Source: Leptolyngbyaceae cyanobacterium HOT.MB2.61
GTDB lineage: Bacteria; Cyanobacteriota; Cyanobacteriia; Leptolyngbyales; Leptolyngbyaceae
Reading direction: 5' to 3'
Assembly: GCA_023511615.1 (NCBI GenBank)
Contig: JAIMBL010000008.1
Coordinates: 1-52,367 of the forward strand
Length of the DNA: 52,367 bases
Part shown: piece after piece, positions 37,815 to 46,446 of the stretch
How the letters are laid out: each line of letters opens with the position of its first letter
Position numbering within the stretch: position 1 is the stretch's first letter
Program-made: the position numbers and the translations under genes
The notes under the pieces: model-generated
Told to the model about the DNA's origin: nothing
What the model saw: only the letters and a program-made list of their open reading frames with translations
The model's database searches: none

Positions 37815-37943
37815 GAGTTTCAGGATAATTGCTGTTAATTTCTGAGGCAGAATTAGGCTCTCCAAATTTGTTTGAGTTGAAAGAAAATCTGACGATGCTT
37901 TTCGGCAGCAAGCTGGTTGAGTCACCTTTTAGGGATGGGCGGA

Positions 37944-38747
37944 ATGATTACTGGGACAATGCAAGGGGCTGAAATCCGGGTTGAGCAGGTTAGCTTCAAT
38001 CCCAGATTAGTCTCGTTTAAGAAAGGCAGGGGAACCACCAATTTAGCTTTGGGAACGAACTATCTATTGAGAGATGTTTCATTTGCAATTTCGCGGGGCG
38101 ATCGCGTTGCCATTGTAGGTTCATCCGGGGCAGGCAAAACAACACTGCTACGGCTTTTGAATCGATTGATTGAGCCGACGAAGGGAGCGATTTACCTGGG
38201 TAACCAGTTACTCGGTCAAATTCCTGTCATTCAATTGCGCCAGCAGGTGGTGCTGGTTCTACAAGAGTCAAAATTATTAGGAATGACCGTGCAGCAAACG
38301 TTAGAATACCCATTGGTGCTGCGTCGTTTGGGGAAGAGCGCAATTCAACAGCGAGTGGGGGAATGGATTGAGCGGCTGCACATTCCATCGGACTGGTTAG
38401 AACGGACAGAGCTTCAGCTCTCGTTGGGACAACGCCAATGGGTGGCGATCGCCCGTGCCCTGATTATTCAACCGCGTGTTCTATTGCTAGATGAACCCAC
38501 CTCTGCGCTGGATATGGGCAAAGGTGAGTTTTTGATCAAGACATTGGTAGAGTTCGCCCAGAATTATGGAGCGACTGTATTGATGGTGAATCACCAACTA
38601 GATCTGGCAGAACAGTTTTGCCATCGCGTCTTTCACCTGCATCAAGGGCTCTTGATGGAAGATTTACCCAAAGAACAAATGAATTGGGAGAATCTACGGA
38701 AGAGCCTTCTGCAAGCAGAAACGCAACGGGTGGAAGAGTGGGGGTAA
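37944..38747 (+). CDS. Orphan ABC transporter ATPase
   Basis: This 267-residue cytoplasmic ATPase has Walker A GSSGAGKTT, Walker B VLLLDEPTSALD and a switch His in VNHQ. The signature reads LSLGQ instead of LSGGQ, an unusual substitution of the second position of the Gly pair. It resembles the YbbL/phosphate-type ATPases (its order and length fit an importer-style stand-alone ATPase). No permease with matching motifs is adjacent; the preceding membrane protein is the only candidate partner. ATG 37944 has AGGGATGGGCGG upstream; ATG 37935 and TTG 37917 are alternatives. It is convergent with glnB: only four bases separate the stops. Confidence 0.83.
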   Translation: MITGTMQGAEIRVEQVSFNPRLVSFKKGRGTTNLALGTNYLLRDVSFAISRGDRVAIVGSSGAGKTTLLRLLNRLIEPTKGAIYLGNQLLGQIPVIQLRQQVVLVLQESKLLGMTVQQTLEYPLVLRRLGKSAIQQRVGEWIERLHIPSDWLERTELQLSLGQRQWVAIARALIIQPRVLLLDEPTSALDMGKGEFLIKTLVEFAQNYGATVLMVNHQLDLAEQFCHRVFHLHQGLLMEDLPKEQMNWENLRKSLLQAETQRVEEWG

Positions 38748-38751
38748 GGGT

Positions 38752-39093
<342 letters not shown>

Positions 39094-39172
39094 CTATACT
39101 CCTTCCTTACACCTAGGGGCCATGCTGCTATCCAGCATGACACTTTCTACCACCGCCAAAAGCGAGTCTTTT

Positions 39173-39186
39173 GTAGATAAAGATAC
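39173..39186 (-). promoter_or_regulatory. NtcA binding site of glnB
   Basis: On the glnB strand the sequence is GTATCTTTATCTAC, a perfect GTA-N8-TAC NtcA box. A -10-like TAGAAA follows 23 bases downstream, which is the spacing of class II NtcA-activated promoters. This predicts activation of glnB under nitrogen limitation. Confidence 0.85.
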
Positions 39187-39299
39187 ACTTTTTCTATGAT
39201 GCGATCGCCATCCCAGTCAATAACTCCCCATGCTCTTGCCGGATAAACAAATCTTCGCATTGCTGTAGGCACAGGAATCAGACAAGGGCAGGGATAGGT

Positions 39300-39851
39300 T
39301 TATCGACTGGGTAAGAGTGGGCGCACAATCAAGAACCCGGTGCCAAAGGCCGTTACGACAATGACCAGGATTGCCAGCACTAGCCACCATCCTCCAATAT
39401 CTGAAGAACGGGGCGAGTCGCTCCTGCGTCGTGGTTGGGAAGGTCGTTCCGTGAATAGAGGATTTTTCGGAGGGGACAACTCAACCCCCTCATTCCTGGT
39501 GGTTCCAGGGGCTACCGGCTGCGGCGGTGGAGACTCGAAGTGGATTTCCACATCCGGTAGGGATGAGTCTGAGGCGGGTAAACGTCCTGTCTCATGGGTA
39601 TCTGCCAATTGTCGCAGGTGCAAGGCTGATTGCACAACCCGCTCGATTTCAACCCGGAGTCGTTGATTCTGCTCAAGCAACTCCTGGTTCTGTAATCTCA
39701 ACGACTCCAGCCTGGTCTTCGCGGTTTGCAACTCCGTAGTTACTTCCCGATAGAGTGAAATAGGCACAGAGGGTGCGTAGGGATTACTTGCTGGAGATTT
39801 AGGGGATTCAGGCACTTTAGGATGAGGCTTGGTGTTCGTTCTGGGCGTCAT
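39300..39851 (-). CDS. Coiled-coil protein with C-terminal membrane anchor
   Basis: The 183-residue protein has a Pro-rich N-terminus (1-32), a coiled coil (about 35-82, VTTELQTAKTRLESLRLQNQELLEQNQRL), a disordered Pro/Ser/Arg-rich stretch (about 85-150), and a single membrane span near the C-terminus (155-178, WWLVLAILVIVVTAFGTGFLI). It is a tail-anchored type of layout. Function is unknown. It lies 209 bp upstream of glnB in the same orientation. Confidence 0.7.
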   Translation of the reverse strand: MTPRTNTKPHPKVPESPKSPASNPYAPSVPISLYREVTTELQTAKTRLESLRLQNQELLEQNQRLRVEIERVVQSALHLRQLADTHETGRLPASDSSLPDVEIHFESPPPQPVAPGTTRNEGVELSPPKNPLFTERPSQPRRRSDSPRSSDIGGWWLVLAILVIVVTAFGTGFLIVRPLLPSR

Positions 39852-40165
39852 AGGTCGAAGGATAGTTGATCGGGCTCAATTATGCATGAGATCAGTCAAT
39901 TTGGAACATTCTTATTGCAATTAGTCAAAAAATTTACGGCGTTGCTGAAAAATTCACTCAGGAAGAAGCATTAGAAGTTGGGTGGTGCCCAAATCGTAAT
40001 GATTTTTGAGTTGTTAATGATGGTGGCTAGCGCCACTCATCATTACCTTGTTAGATCTACTAGAAGTTGGAGATAAGGCTGTACTACCTGGGATCAGGGA
40101 GGGTGGGGTGCAAAAGTGAGCAGAGGAACCTAAGATGAAAGAGTGAAGATACCACAGAAACCTCT
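39852..40165. other. Spacer with family D repeat D2 and flanking direct repeats
   Basis: The 314-bp spacer between divergent genes is partly occupied by family D element D2 (39982-40060). No gene is present. I saw no preQ1 riboswitch before queF. Confidence 0.5.
39982..40060. repeat. Family D hairpin element, copy D2, flanked by a 10-bp direct repeat
   Basis: This 79-bp block matches D1 and folds as TAATGATGGTGGC, loop TAGC, GCCACTCATCATTA. It is bounded on both sides by TAGAAGTTGG (39972-39981 and 40061-40070), which looks like a target site duplication. Compared with D1, one stem pair has changed C-G to T-A together. Confidence 0.75.
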
Positions 40166-40600
40166 ATGAGGCATCCTTCCATGCCGCAAACGCCCGAATT
40201 TGAACTGGATACCCAGGAAGTAACAGAAGTGAAATATGGAGAGCGCCTGATTACCGAGGGTCAGTTAATCACCTTTCCAAATCCCAGAGTAGGGCGACGC
40301 TACAACATCCATATCACTCTGCCGGAGTTTACTTGCAAATGTCCGTTCTCTGGTTATCCAGATTTTGCAACGATTTATCTTACCTATGTACCTGATCAAA
40401 AGGTGGTGGAACTGAAGGCGATCAAGCTTTACATCAATAGTTATCGGGATCGCTACATCTCCCACGAAGAATCGATCAATCAAATCCTGGATGACTTTGT
40501 AGCCGCTTGCGATCCTTTAGAAGTCAAAATCAAAGGGGACTTCAACCCAAGGGGCAATGTGCATACAGTGGTTGAAGTTGAGCATCGAAAAGAAAACTGA
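40166..40600 (+). CDS. queF: NADPH-dependent 7-cyano-7-deazaguanine reductase QueF
   Basis: QueF reduces preQ0 to preQ1 in queuosine synthesis. The 144-residue single-domain (Bacillus-type) enzyme has the signature FTCKCPFSGYPDFATI with nucleophile Cys59 and acid Asp66, and VELKAIKLYINSYRDRY with Glu78. The ATG at 40166 begins MRHPSMPQTP; ATG 40181 is nearly as likely. Other queuosine genes are not in this window. The stop codon (40598-40600) directly abuts tRNA-Phe encoded on the other strand. Confidence 0.95.
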   Translation: MRHPSMPQTPEFELDTQEVTEVKYGERLITEGQLITFPNPRVGRRYNIHITLPEFTCKCPFSGYPDFATIYLTYVPDQKVVELKAIKLYINSYRDRYISHEESINQILDDFVAACDPLEVKIKGDFNPRGNVHTVVEVEHRKEN

Positions 40601-40673
<73 letters not shown>

Positions 40674-40997
40674 AGGGAGAACGTCATTTCAGTGCTTAAT
40701 CAACTTAGCAAATCTATGTAACCAATTGCAAGTGAAATGCGGAGTATCGGGGAAACCAGATTGAGGAACCATTATGGTCATTAGCAACCTGGGTTAATCC
40801 TATTATCATTCACCCATTAAGTAGGTAGACATAGTCAATTGGAAAAAAGGGAAGTGGGGGTGTTGCCCCCAAGCAGGGGTTTTTCCCCCATCCCCAAACC
40901 ATCTTTAATTAATTGCACCCAGAATTTAATTGTACCCAGCTACTTACCTGCTCTCAATTGCTACAACCAGTTATGGAACTCACTTCAGGAACAAATC
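40674..40997. other. Spacer occupied by repeat C3
   Basis: The 324-bp spacer holds family C element C3 (40817-40946) and no gene. Open reading frame continues upstream from the DUF1350 gene through the repeat, but this is fortuitous. Confidence 0.5.
40817..40946. repeat. Family C miniature element, copy C3
   Basis: It starts TTAAGTAGGTAGACATAGTCAATTGG and ends TTGTACCCAGCTACTTA. The right end has a short duplication (AATTGCACCCAG then AATTTAATTGTACCCAG). It has the GGGGGTGTTGCCCCC hairpin core. It lies 51 bp upstream of the chosen DUF1350 start. Confidence 0.75.
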
Positions 40998-41762
40998 ATG
41001 GACTGGTTGGAAATTTCGGGTAACTGGGTCTTGTTGCCGCAACGACCCACAGCGATCATCCATTTTCTGGGAGGAGCATTTGTGGCAACCGCCCCCCAAG
41101 TGACCTACCGGCGTTTGTTAGAACGATTGGCATTACAGGGCTATGGGATTGTAGCCACGCCATTTGTTAATACCTTCGACCATGCCGCAATCGCCCAGGC
41201 CGTTGTCCGAAATTTTGACCGGGCCCTGGAAAATCTCTACGAAACCCAACTCCGGAGGCGCTATCTGCCCATTTACGGTATTGGTCACAGTATGGGTTGT
41301 AAGCTCCACCTTCTCATTGGCAGCCTGTTCTCCGTTGAGCGGGCAGGCAATATTCTGATTTCATTCAACAATTTTTCTGCCCGCGATGCCGTTCCCCTGG
41401 TAGAGCAATTCTCCTCCATGTTCTCTGTAGAATTTACCCCCTCCCCCCTGGAAACAAACCAAATTGTTGCCCAAAAATACCAGGTGCGTCGCAACCTGCT
41501 GATCCAGTTTACAAACGACACCATTGATCAGACTGCTGCTCTAAGCGAACTTCTTCAGACGCGCTTTCCAGGCATGGTGGTTGCTCAAAGTCTACCAGGT
41601 AATCATTTAACCCCGTTGGGGCCCGATGCAAACTTACAGGCGGGAGCGGTTTTTACTCCCTTCGATGCGATCGCCCAGTGGATGCGCCAGGAAGTATACC
41701 GGGAACTTCATCAACTGGAGCGGACAATCTTGCAGTGGCTCAATCCACTGGCAGGATTCTAA
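40998..41762 (+). CDS. DUF1350 family alpha/beta-hydrolase-like protein
   Basis: The 254-residue protein begins MDWLEISGNWVLLPQRP and matches the cyanobacterial/plastid DUF1350 family (WVLLPQRPTAIIHFLGGAF, TYRRLLERLALQGYGIVATPF, IGHSMGCKLH). The GHSMG motif is a serine-hydrolase nucleophile elbow, so a lipase/esterase-type activity is plausible but unproved. The chosen ATG 40998 follows AGGAACAAATC. An apparent upstream extension begins inside repeat C3 and was discarded. Confidence 0.85.
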   Translation: MDWLEISGNWVLLPQRPTAIIHFLGGAFVATAPQVTYRRLLERLALQGYGIVATPFVNTFDHAAIAQAVVRNFDRALENLYETQLRRRYLPIYGIGHSMGCKLHLLIGSLFSVERAGNILISFNNFSARDAVPLVEQFSSMFSVEFTPSPLETNQIVAQKYQVRRNLLIQFTNDTIDQTAALSELLQTRFPGMVVAQSLPGNHLTPLGPDANLQAGAVFTPFDAIAQWMRQEVYRELHQLERTILQWLNPLAGF

Positions 41763-41840
41763 TGTTGCAAACACTAAATTTTGCAACATGTGGGTTGGGG
41801 GGCTTCGTCCCCAAGCAAGGGTGAAACCCCTGCACTCCCA
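41762..41840. repeat. Hairpin element related to families A and C
   Basis: It opens with a perfect 10-bp hairpin ATGTTGCAAA (41762-41771) and TTTGCAACAT (41780-41789). The GGGGGCTTCGTCCCC and AGGGTGAAACCCCTGCACTCCC core that families A and C also carry follows. It starts at the last base of the DUF1350 stop codon. Confidence 0.6.
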
Positions 41841-41927
41841 ACAAAACTTTCGGTTTGCCGTATTGGAATCCTATCGGTTATACATTGTCAGGTGTTTATT
41901 GTGCCTGCACAATAAACAGTAATAAAT

Positions 41928-43628
41928 ATGACCGTATTGGACCCCCCGCCCATGCTGTATCCTGGAGGCAATTACAGTGAAATTAACCTGGCAGGACAAA
42001 ACTTACAAAACTTTGATTTAAGAGAAGTCAATCTCAGCAGAGCCAATCTCACAGGAGCCAATCTTAGAGGAACCGATCTCACGGGAGCTAATTTAAGAAA
42101 TGCCATTCTTGCCAATGCAGACCTGAGCGACGCCAATCTAAGTAGTGCAATCTTAAATAGAGCTGACCTCAGTGATGCTGTCTTAAACGGAGCCAATTTG
42201 CAATTTGCCCAGTTGAGGGGAGCCTATCTGAAGGGTGTGAGCTTAGAGCGCGCTAATTTGGAACAGGCAAAACTGCAAGGTGCCAACTTACGTAACGCGA
42301 ACTTAATTGGAGCAACTCTGAACTATGCCAAACTCACGCGTACCCAGTTACGAGGAGCAAAAATGCTCCAGGCTCAACTGTGCTACGCCCGACTAACTGT
42401 TGCTAACATCACCTGTGCTGATTTACGAGATGCAAATCTGAGCTATGCAGACATTGAAGCTGCGGATCTACAGGGTGCCAATCTAGATGGTGCAAATCTA
42501 GGGTATGCCGATCTGCGTCGTTGTAATCTCATTGCCACCAGTTTCATTGGAGCGAAACTACAGGATGCCTATCTAAGCAAAGCGGATTTGACTGGCTCCC
42601 TATTGAATCGGGCAGATTTGAGTAGAGCAAAACTGATCGGTGCTAACCTGATTGCATCTGAGCTAGTGGAAACTGATTTGTCTAATGCTTATCTGCTCCG
42701 TGCCAATCTCAGTTATGCCAACCTGCAAAGAGCAAACCTGTGCCTGGCTGATTTAAGGCGTGCCTACTTAAGTGGTGCTGATTTAAGTAGCACACAATTG
42801 CGAGCAGATTTGTGTAGAGCGAATCTATTAATGGCTTGTTTATGTCATGCTAATCTGCATGAAGCGCTTCTGAGTCGCGCTTACTTAAATAGCGTTAATT
42901 TTGAAAGGGCTAATTTATGCGGTGTTAATCTCAAATCTGCCGATCTCACTGGAGCTAATTTAAGTACAACCCTGGTAGAGGCAGCTGAATTTGGTGACAA
43001 TCCAGGTCTTTATAGAGAGGTGGCTGAAAGTTTGCAGCAACGGGGGGCAAATGTTATGAACTGCTCATCCAATATTAACGCACTGGAAGTCCCTCCAGAA
43101 TTAGCTGATGAAATTTCTCCCGAAGTTTTTAGAAAACTCATGGGTTATTTCTGCGCTCAAAACTTTTTTCGAGAAGATGACCCCCAAGAAATCCGGCGTA
43201 GAAATGACGACTTTCGTTCTAATATTCAGGATCGCCTGGCTGATTTACAGGGAGTTTTCGAAATGCTGCAAAGAAATATGACTGTCATTCAGACTAGAAT
43301 GGATGAGCTAAACACCACCGATAATGACAATAACGATTTTTCTGAAGTAATTGGTAGCCTTCCCGCAATTCGTGAAGTTTTAGCGGGAGTAATCCTAGAC
43401 ATTTCAGATGTAGAAGGCTGGATTAATCAGTATAAGCGTATAATGCAAGAGCGGTTTTCAAATACTAAGTTGGAGTTTTTGTCATCACAGGAAATGAACG
43501 AACAGTTGACTCATTTCAATGATTTGATCGAAAAGCTGATTAAAGATATACGATTTACACAGTTGCTAATTAATTGTCTGTATGGTGGCAACAATGACCT
43601 GTTCAGATCGTCGAGTCTACCTATGTAG
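41928..43628 (+). CDS. Pentapeptide-repeat protein with C-terminal helical domain
   Basis: The 566-residue protein is mostly A(D/N)LXX pentapeptide repeats, from about residue 18 to 350 (for example ANLTGANLRGTDLTGANL), which form a right-handed quadrilateral beta-helix. The last 200 residues are different: a helical, acidic region with FREDDPQEIRRRNDDF, coiled-coil-like MLQRNMTVIQTRMDEL, and LLINCLYGG near the end. Pentapeptide proteins are common in cyanobacteria and mostly have unknown roles; the helical tail may be an interaction domain. The DNA becomes AT-richer toward the 3' end. The 3' end overlaps the convergent gene by eight bases. Confidence 0.85.
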   Translation: MTVLDPPPMLYPGGNYSEINLAGQNLQNFDLREVNLSRANLTGANLRGTDLTGANLRNAILANADLSDANLSSAILNRADLSDAVLNGANLQFAQLRGAYLKGVSLERANLEQAKLQGANLRNANLIGATLNYAKLTRTQLRGAKMLQAQLCYARLTVANITCADLRDANLSYADIEAADLQGANLDGANLGYADLRRCNLIATSFIGAKLQDAYLSKADLTGSLLNRADLSRAKLIGANLIASELVETDLSNAYLLRANLSYANLQRANLCLADLRRAYLSGADLSSTQLRADLCRANLLMACLCHANLHEALLSRAYLNSVNFERANLCGVNLKSADLTGANLSTTLVEAAEFGDNPGLYREVAESLQQRGANVMNCSSNINALEVPPELADEISPEVFRKLMGYFCAQNFFREDDPQEIRRRNDDFRSNIQDRLADLQGVFEMLQRNMTVIQTRMDELNTTDNDNNDFSEVIGSLPAIREVLAGVILDISDVEGWINQYKRIMQERFSNTKLEFLSSQEMNEQLTHFNDLIEKLIKDIRFTQLLINCLYGGNNDLFRSSSLPM

Positions 43629-44103
43629 TTGAAGAACTACTTTTCCCAAACACATAACCAGCAACAGCAGTTGCGATCGCTGTCAATGTTGACCTGGCCC
43701 ACGTTTTCGACTCCTCAGAAGCATCTTTGTCGAAAAGGACGAATGAACTGGTTGAACCCAAAGCAATGATTAATAAAATTCCAACTGTATAGACCGATGC
43801 TTCTTTAAACAGAAACTTAGAACGTTCCAAAGCTCTTTTGTGAGCATCATCCAACCTTTCCTTTTCCAACCGTGCCGCCCGCTCGGTATTTTCTTTTTCT
43901 AAACGAGCACTCAGCTCAATCTCTTCGCGCCTGAGTCTCGCTTCCATCTCTGCCCGGCTTTCAATCTTTCCACTAAAACCGATCGCAGAAGGTTCCAATC
44001 CGATTTTTCTCCAGAGATCATCAGAAGATTGGATAATTTCAGGCGAAATCAGCGCCCCTTCGGAAGGAGAAGTTTCAGCAGGATTTTGAGGGAGCGAATC
44101 CAT
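43621..44103 (-). CDS. Coiled-coil membrane protein, unknown function
   Basis: This 160-residue protein has an acidic/Ser-rich N-terminus, a long charged coiled coil (about 48-96, with EMEARLRREEIELSARLEK), and two hydrophobic segments near the C-terminus (about 104-122 and 140-152). The ATG at 44103 is preceded by AAAGGAGAAG at good spacing. It lies 61 bp after the ribbon-helix-helix gene on the same strand, so the two probably form an operon. It converges on and overlaps the pentapeptide-repeat gene by eight bases. Confidence 0.7.
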   Translation of the reverse strand: MDSLPQNPAETSPSEGALISPEIIQSSDDLWRKIGLEPSAIGFSGKIESRAEMEARLRREEIELSARLEKENTERAARLEKERLDDAHKRALERSKFLFKEASVYTVGILLIIALGSTSSFVLFDKDASEESKTWARSTLTAIATAVAGYVFGKSSSSTT

Positions 44104-44164
44104 AAAAACTTCTCCTTTCGCAGGAAATATCCGCGGATCGTAAGTGTTAAAAAGTTTGAACCAC

Positions 44165-44440
44165 CTAGATCGCTACAATTTTGGTGACAACTTTGCCGTC
44201 TTCTTCAATCGCTAAACTACGGCCTTTCCGGCTCTCTTCATGGGCAAGGCCATAGAGAGCTAATCCGGTTCGTAATACGTCTGCCATATTTTTTCCAGAC
44301 TCATCAGCCAACTTCTGAAGCAACTCATAGGCTTCTGGCGTGAGGTCCAGGTTGAGGCGTTTCTTCTGCCGTGAGCTCTTCTCTTGAGTAGGAGAGATTT
44401 CTTCTGGAATAACGGAATCCGCTGCTTGAGGGTTTGACAT
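44165..44440 (-). CDS. Ribbon-helix-helix (CopG-like) DNA-binding protein
   Basis: The 91-residue protein has a disordered N-terminus and a C-terminal RHH-type domain: RLNLDLTPEAYELLQKLADES then KNMADVLRTGLALYGLA. The antiparallel ribbon plus two helices bind the DNA major groove, usually as autorepressors or antitoxins. ATG 44440 is chosen because AAGGAGTGTTT lies directly before it; the GTG two codons earlier is within that sequence. No toxin with a recognisable motif follows; the downstream gene is a membrane protein. Confidence 0.8.
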   Translation of the reverse strand: MSNPQAADSVIPEEISPTQEKSSRQKKRLNLDLTPEAYELLQKLADESGKNMADVLRTGLALYGLAHEESRKGRSLAIEEDGKVVTKIVAI

Positions 44441-44446
44441 AAACAC

Positions 44447-44632
44447 TCCTTATCTCTCTACGCGTATAGGATGTCCCTTTGAACACTAAATCGACCAGGT
44501 TTAACAGGTCGGCAAAGCAAACTACAATCGGACAAATTGAGATTACGCATATTTCTTACACATTCAATCATATATTCTCTATATCTTATTTAGTTAAATT
44601 AGGGGCAGATTCAATGCAAGCTCAATAGAAAG
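44447..44632. other. AT-rich spacer
   Basis: Between the RHH gene start and the terminator-like hairpin of the upstream operon the DNA is AT-rich (TCAATCATATATTCTCTATATCTT). It should contain the RHH operon promoter. I see no gene. Confidence 0.4.
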
Positions 44633-44663
44633 CTGGCGTTTATGAAGATTTCCTAAACGCCAG
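44633..44663 (-). terminator. Candidate intrinsic terminator
   Basis: CTGGCGTTTA and TAAACGCCAG pair perfectly over 10 bp with an 11-nt loop. On the minus strand it follows the stop of the 85-residue gene by 11 bp and is succeeded by CTTTCTATT, a moderately U-rich tract. Confidence 0.55.
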
Positions 44664-44674
44664 ATGGGAAGGGT

Positions 44675-44932
44675 TTATTCAAAGGCCGTTTCCTCCAGAT
44701 CGCCATCAGTTTCGGTGGGAGGATCACTCTGAGAGCTATCAGTTGAGGCAGAAACAGTCTGAAGAGTAGGAGAGCAACTTTTTTTCGGCATCTTTAGTGG
44801 TAGATGCTTAAACGTTATGCGGTATCGAGTAACCATAATTCTGAGATAGGAGGGATGCCTTGGACAATCGCACCGATAGCGATCGCGCTGATAATAGTTG
44901 GGGAGCCTTATCCAGGGATTTGTGCAGTTCAT
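44675..44932 (-). CDS. Small Cys-containing protein, unknown function
   Basis: The 85-residue protein begins MNCTNPWIRLPNYYQRDRYR, contains a CDCPRH stretch and Tyr/Arg-rich segments, and ends in an acidic Ser/Thr/Glu-rich tail. ATG 44932 is preceded by ACGGAGGTAGCT, a strong ribosome binding site, so this is probably a real gene. It is encoded 45 bp downstream of the NfeD-like gene on the same strand and is likely cotranscribed. No family is recognised. Confidence 0.6.
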   Translation of the reverse strand: MNCTNPWIRLPNYYQRDRYRCDCPRHPSYLRIMVTRYRITFKHLPLKMPKKSCSPTLQTVSASTDSSQSDPPTETDGDLEETAFE

Positions 44933-44977
44933 AGCTACCTCCGTCAAGGTTGATTGTTTGTTAGCACGACAGGGGCA

Positions 44978-45229
44978 TTATTCAACTACTGGCTCAACAA
45001 TGAGCGTCAGGTTTTCACGGTCAATGAGATATACGTTTGTGCCAACGGGAAGAACGATATTTTGTTCACATCGAGCAAACCACCATGTCCCTTGAAACTT
45101 GACACGACCAAGGTGGCCAGGTCGGATGGTTTCACTGACGGTTGCGGCCACAACGTGATGCATTGCTCCAGGAGGCAGCAGGGCTTGAATTCGGGCAGTG
45201 GCTTGAGGAAAAGATTTGGGGCCTGGCAT
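44978..45229 (-). CDS. NfeD-like OB-fold small protein
   Basis: The 83-residue protein matches the C-terminal OB-fold domain of NfeD proteins: GHLGRVKFQGTWWFARCE followed by LPVGTNVYLIDRENLTLIVEP. It lacks the membrane spans of full NfeD, so it is a stand-alone soluble version. NfeD domains normally partner SPFH/stomatin proteins at membranes; no such gene is here. ATG 45229 has CAGGAGTTAGG just upstream. It should be the first gene of a two-gene operon with the 85-residue protein. Confidence 0.75.
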   Translation of the reverse strand: MPGPKSFPQATARIQALLPPGAMHHVVAATVSETIRPGHLGRVKFQGTWWFARCEQNIVLPVGTNVYLIDRENLTLIVEPVVE

Positions 45230-45527
45230 AACCTAACTCCTGAAAAAGTAGGGAACAGCAATCGAGGTAGATGTGGTTCATATGAACAATATATACATAA
45301 AAAATATGTGAGTCAACCTCAAAATATATGGATTGACTCTGTGGGCAGGCTGGCACCATTGGGCGATGGCCGACGGGTAAGACATTGTGCTGTCATTAGC
45401 CTTAAGACGCGATCGCCACTTCCCCCAACTGGATGACCTGCGAGGGGAATGTTATTGCTACTTGATAGAGCTATTCTGAAATAGGCCAAAAATAGTCCAA
45501 GGTTTGGAAATTTTCGAGGAGGCTTTA

Positions 45528-45707
45528 ATGGAGTACCTGAGACCAGTCCTACTCTTCCTCGCACTGTTTATATTGACATCACTCCTGTGCTGGCTGTCCT
45601 ATGACCTGTTTTTGGTGAGCCCGCTATTTAGCGTCGGTTTCTTCTTATTTGGGGTGTTGGCTGTGGTGATGGCCGTTGATCTAATCAAGTCTGTACTTTT
45701 CCCGTAA
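45528..45707 (+). CDS. Small two-span membrane protein
   Basis: The 59-residue protein begins MEYLRPVLLFLALFILTSL and is almost entirely hydrophobic, with two membrane helices (about 6-25 and 33-54). CGAGGAGGCTTTA lies just before ATG 45528, an excellent ribosome binding site. Function is unknown. Confidence 0.65.
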   Translation: MEYLRPVLLFLALFILTSLLCWLSYDLFLVSPLFSVGFFLFGVLAVVMAVDLIKSVLFP

Positions 45708-45818
45708 GTTCTAACCGAAAGAGAGTTTGCACAGTCTGTCAATTTATCTCTTCCGCTAGTGTGGAACTTCCCAAATCTAATGCTAAGATTCCCTGAGTCT
45801 AGGGATAAAACTTTGCGA

Positions 45819-46172
45819 ATGGTTATGGAGACAGAAGTTGGCACTGAACACAGTGGGTTGATGGACATTGAAGCGGTTCAAAAAGCACTCAACCGTTCCA
45901 GGGCTTCAATCTATCGCTACGCCAATACGGACCCCACCTGCCTGAACCCACCCTACAATCCCCAGCGGCTTAACCCGGAACTGCGTCTCAGCAAAGACGA
46001 TCCGCTACTGTTTCATCCTAATGAGGTGGCTCGCTTCGCAAAGGATGTCCTGAAGATCAAGCAGGTAACAATTGAGGTTCGCGATGCAGTTCCAACTCCA
46101 ACTCAAGAGCTTCTGCAAGCAATTTTAATCGAACTGCAAAATATTCATCATTTGCTTAAAACCCGAAACTGA
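45819..46172 (+). CDS. Conserved cyanobacterial protein with HTH-like N-terminus
   Basis: The 117-residue protein begins MVMETEVGTEHSGLMDIEAVQ. Residues about 18-40 (VQKALNRSRASIYRYANTD) look like a helix-turn-helix, and the C-terminus is helical (TQELLQAILIELQNIHHLL). A DNA-binding or small regulatory role is plausible. ATG 45819 or 45825 is chosen; a GTG at 45759 or ATG at 45780 would add sequence without obvious homology. Confidence 0.65.
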   Translation: MVMETEVGTEHSGLMDIEAVQKALNRSRASIYRYANTDPTCLNPPYNPQRLNPELRLSKDDPLLFHPNEVARFAKDVLKIKQVTIEVRDAVPTPTQELLQAILIELQNIHHLLKTRN

Positions 46173-46297
46173 TGGGCTTTCAGGCAAACTTCAGGGGAAA
46201 GGTTCCCTTTGGGATTGTTTGCCATCAACTTTCTCTCTAGAGGGAGCCGTTAAAATAGTAGACAAAGCAGTTAGGGAATCCGCTCTCGCAGAGCTGA

Positions 46298-46420
46298 AGA
46301 TGTATAGCGGTAGTCAGTGTAGTCATGACGGGGGGCAAGGGCGGAATCCCTGGCTGAGGGGTGAAGCCCCCACTCTATCTAATTCCAATGTCCTAACGCA
46401 CCTGCGTAGAACTGTAGATT
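46298..46420. repeat. Diverged family A element (A5)
   Basis: TATAGCGGTAGTCA, then GGGGGGCAAGGGCGGAATCCC and GAGGGGTGAAGCCCCC, then GTCCTAACGCACCTGCGTAG follow the family A order of ends, core and TCCTAAGC-type motif. Identity is clearly lower than among A1-A4. It lies just upstream of the next small gene. Confidence 0.45.
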
Positions 46421-46446
46421 GTTGTTTCAAAGATCACTCCTTTGTT

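Noticed and set aside
40071-40165. preQ1 riboswitch before queF
   Set aside because: The leader AGAGGAACCTAAG...GAAACCTCT could fold weakly, but the characteristic preQ1-I hairpin and A-rich tail are absent.
40839-40997. N-terminal extension of the DUF1350 gene
   Set aside because: The extension lies in repeat C3 and its downstream flank; the family N-terminus begins MDWLEISGNW at 40998.
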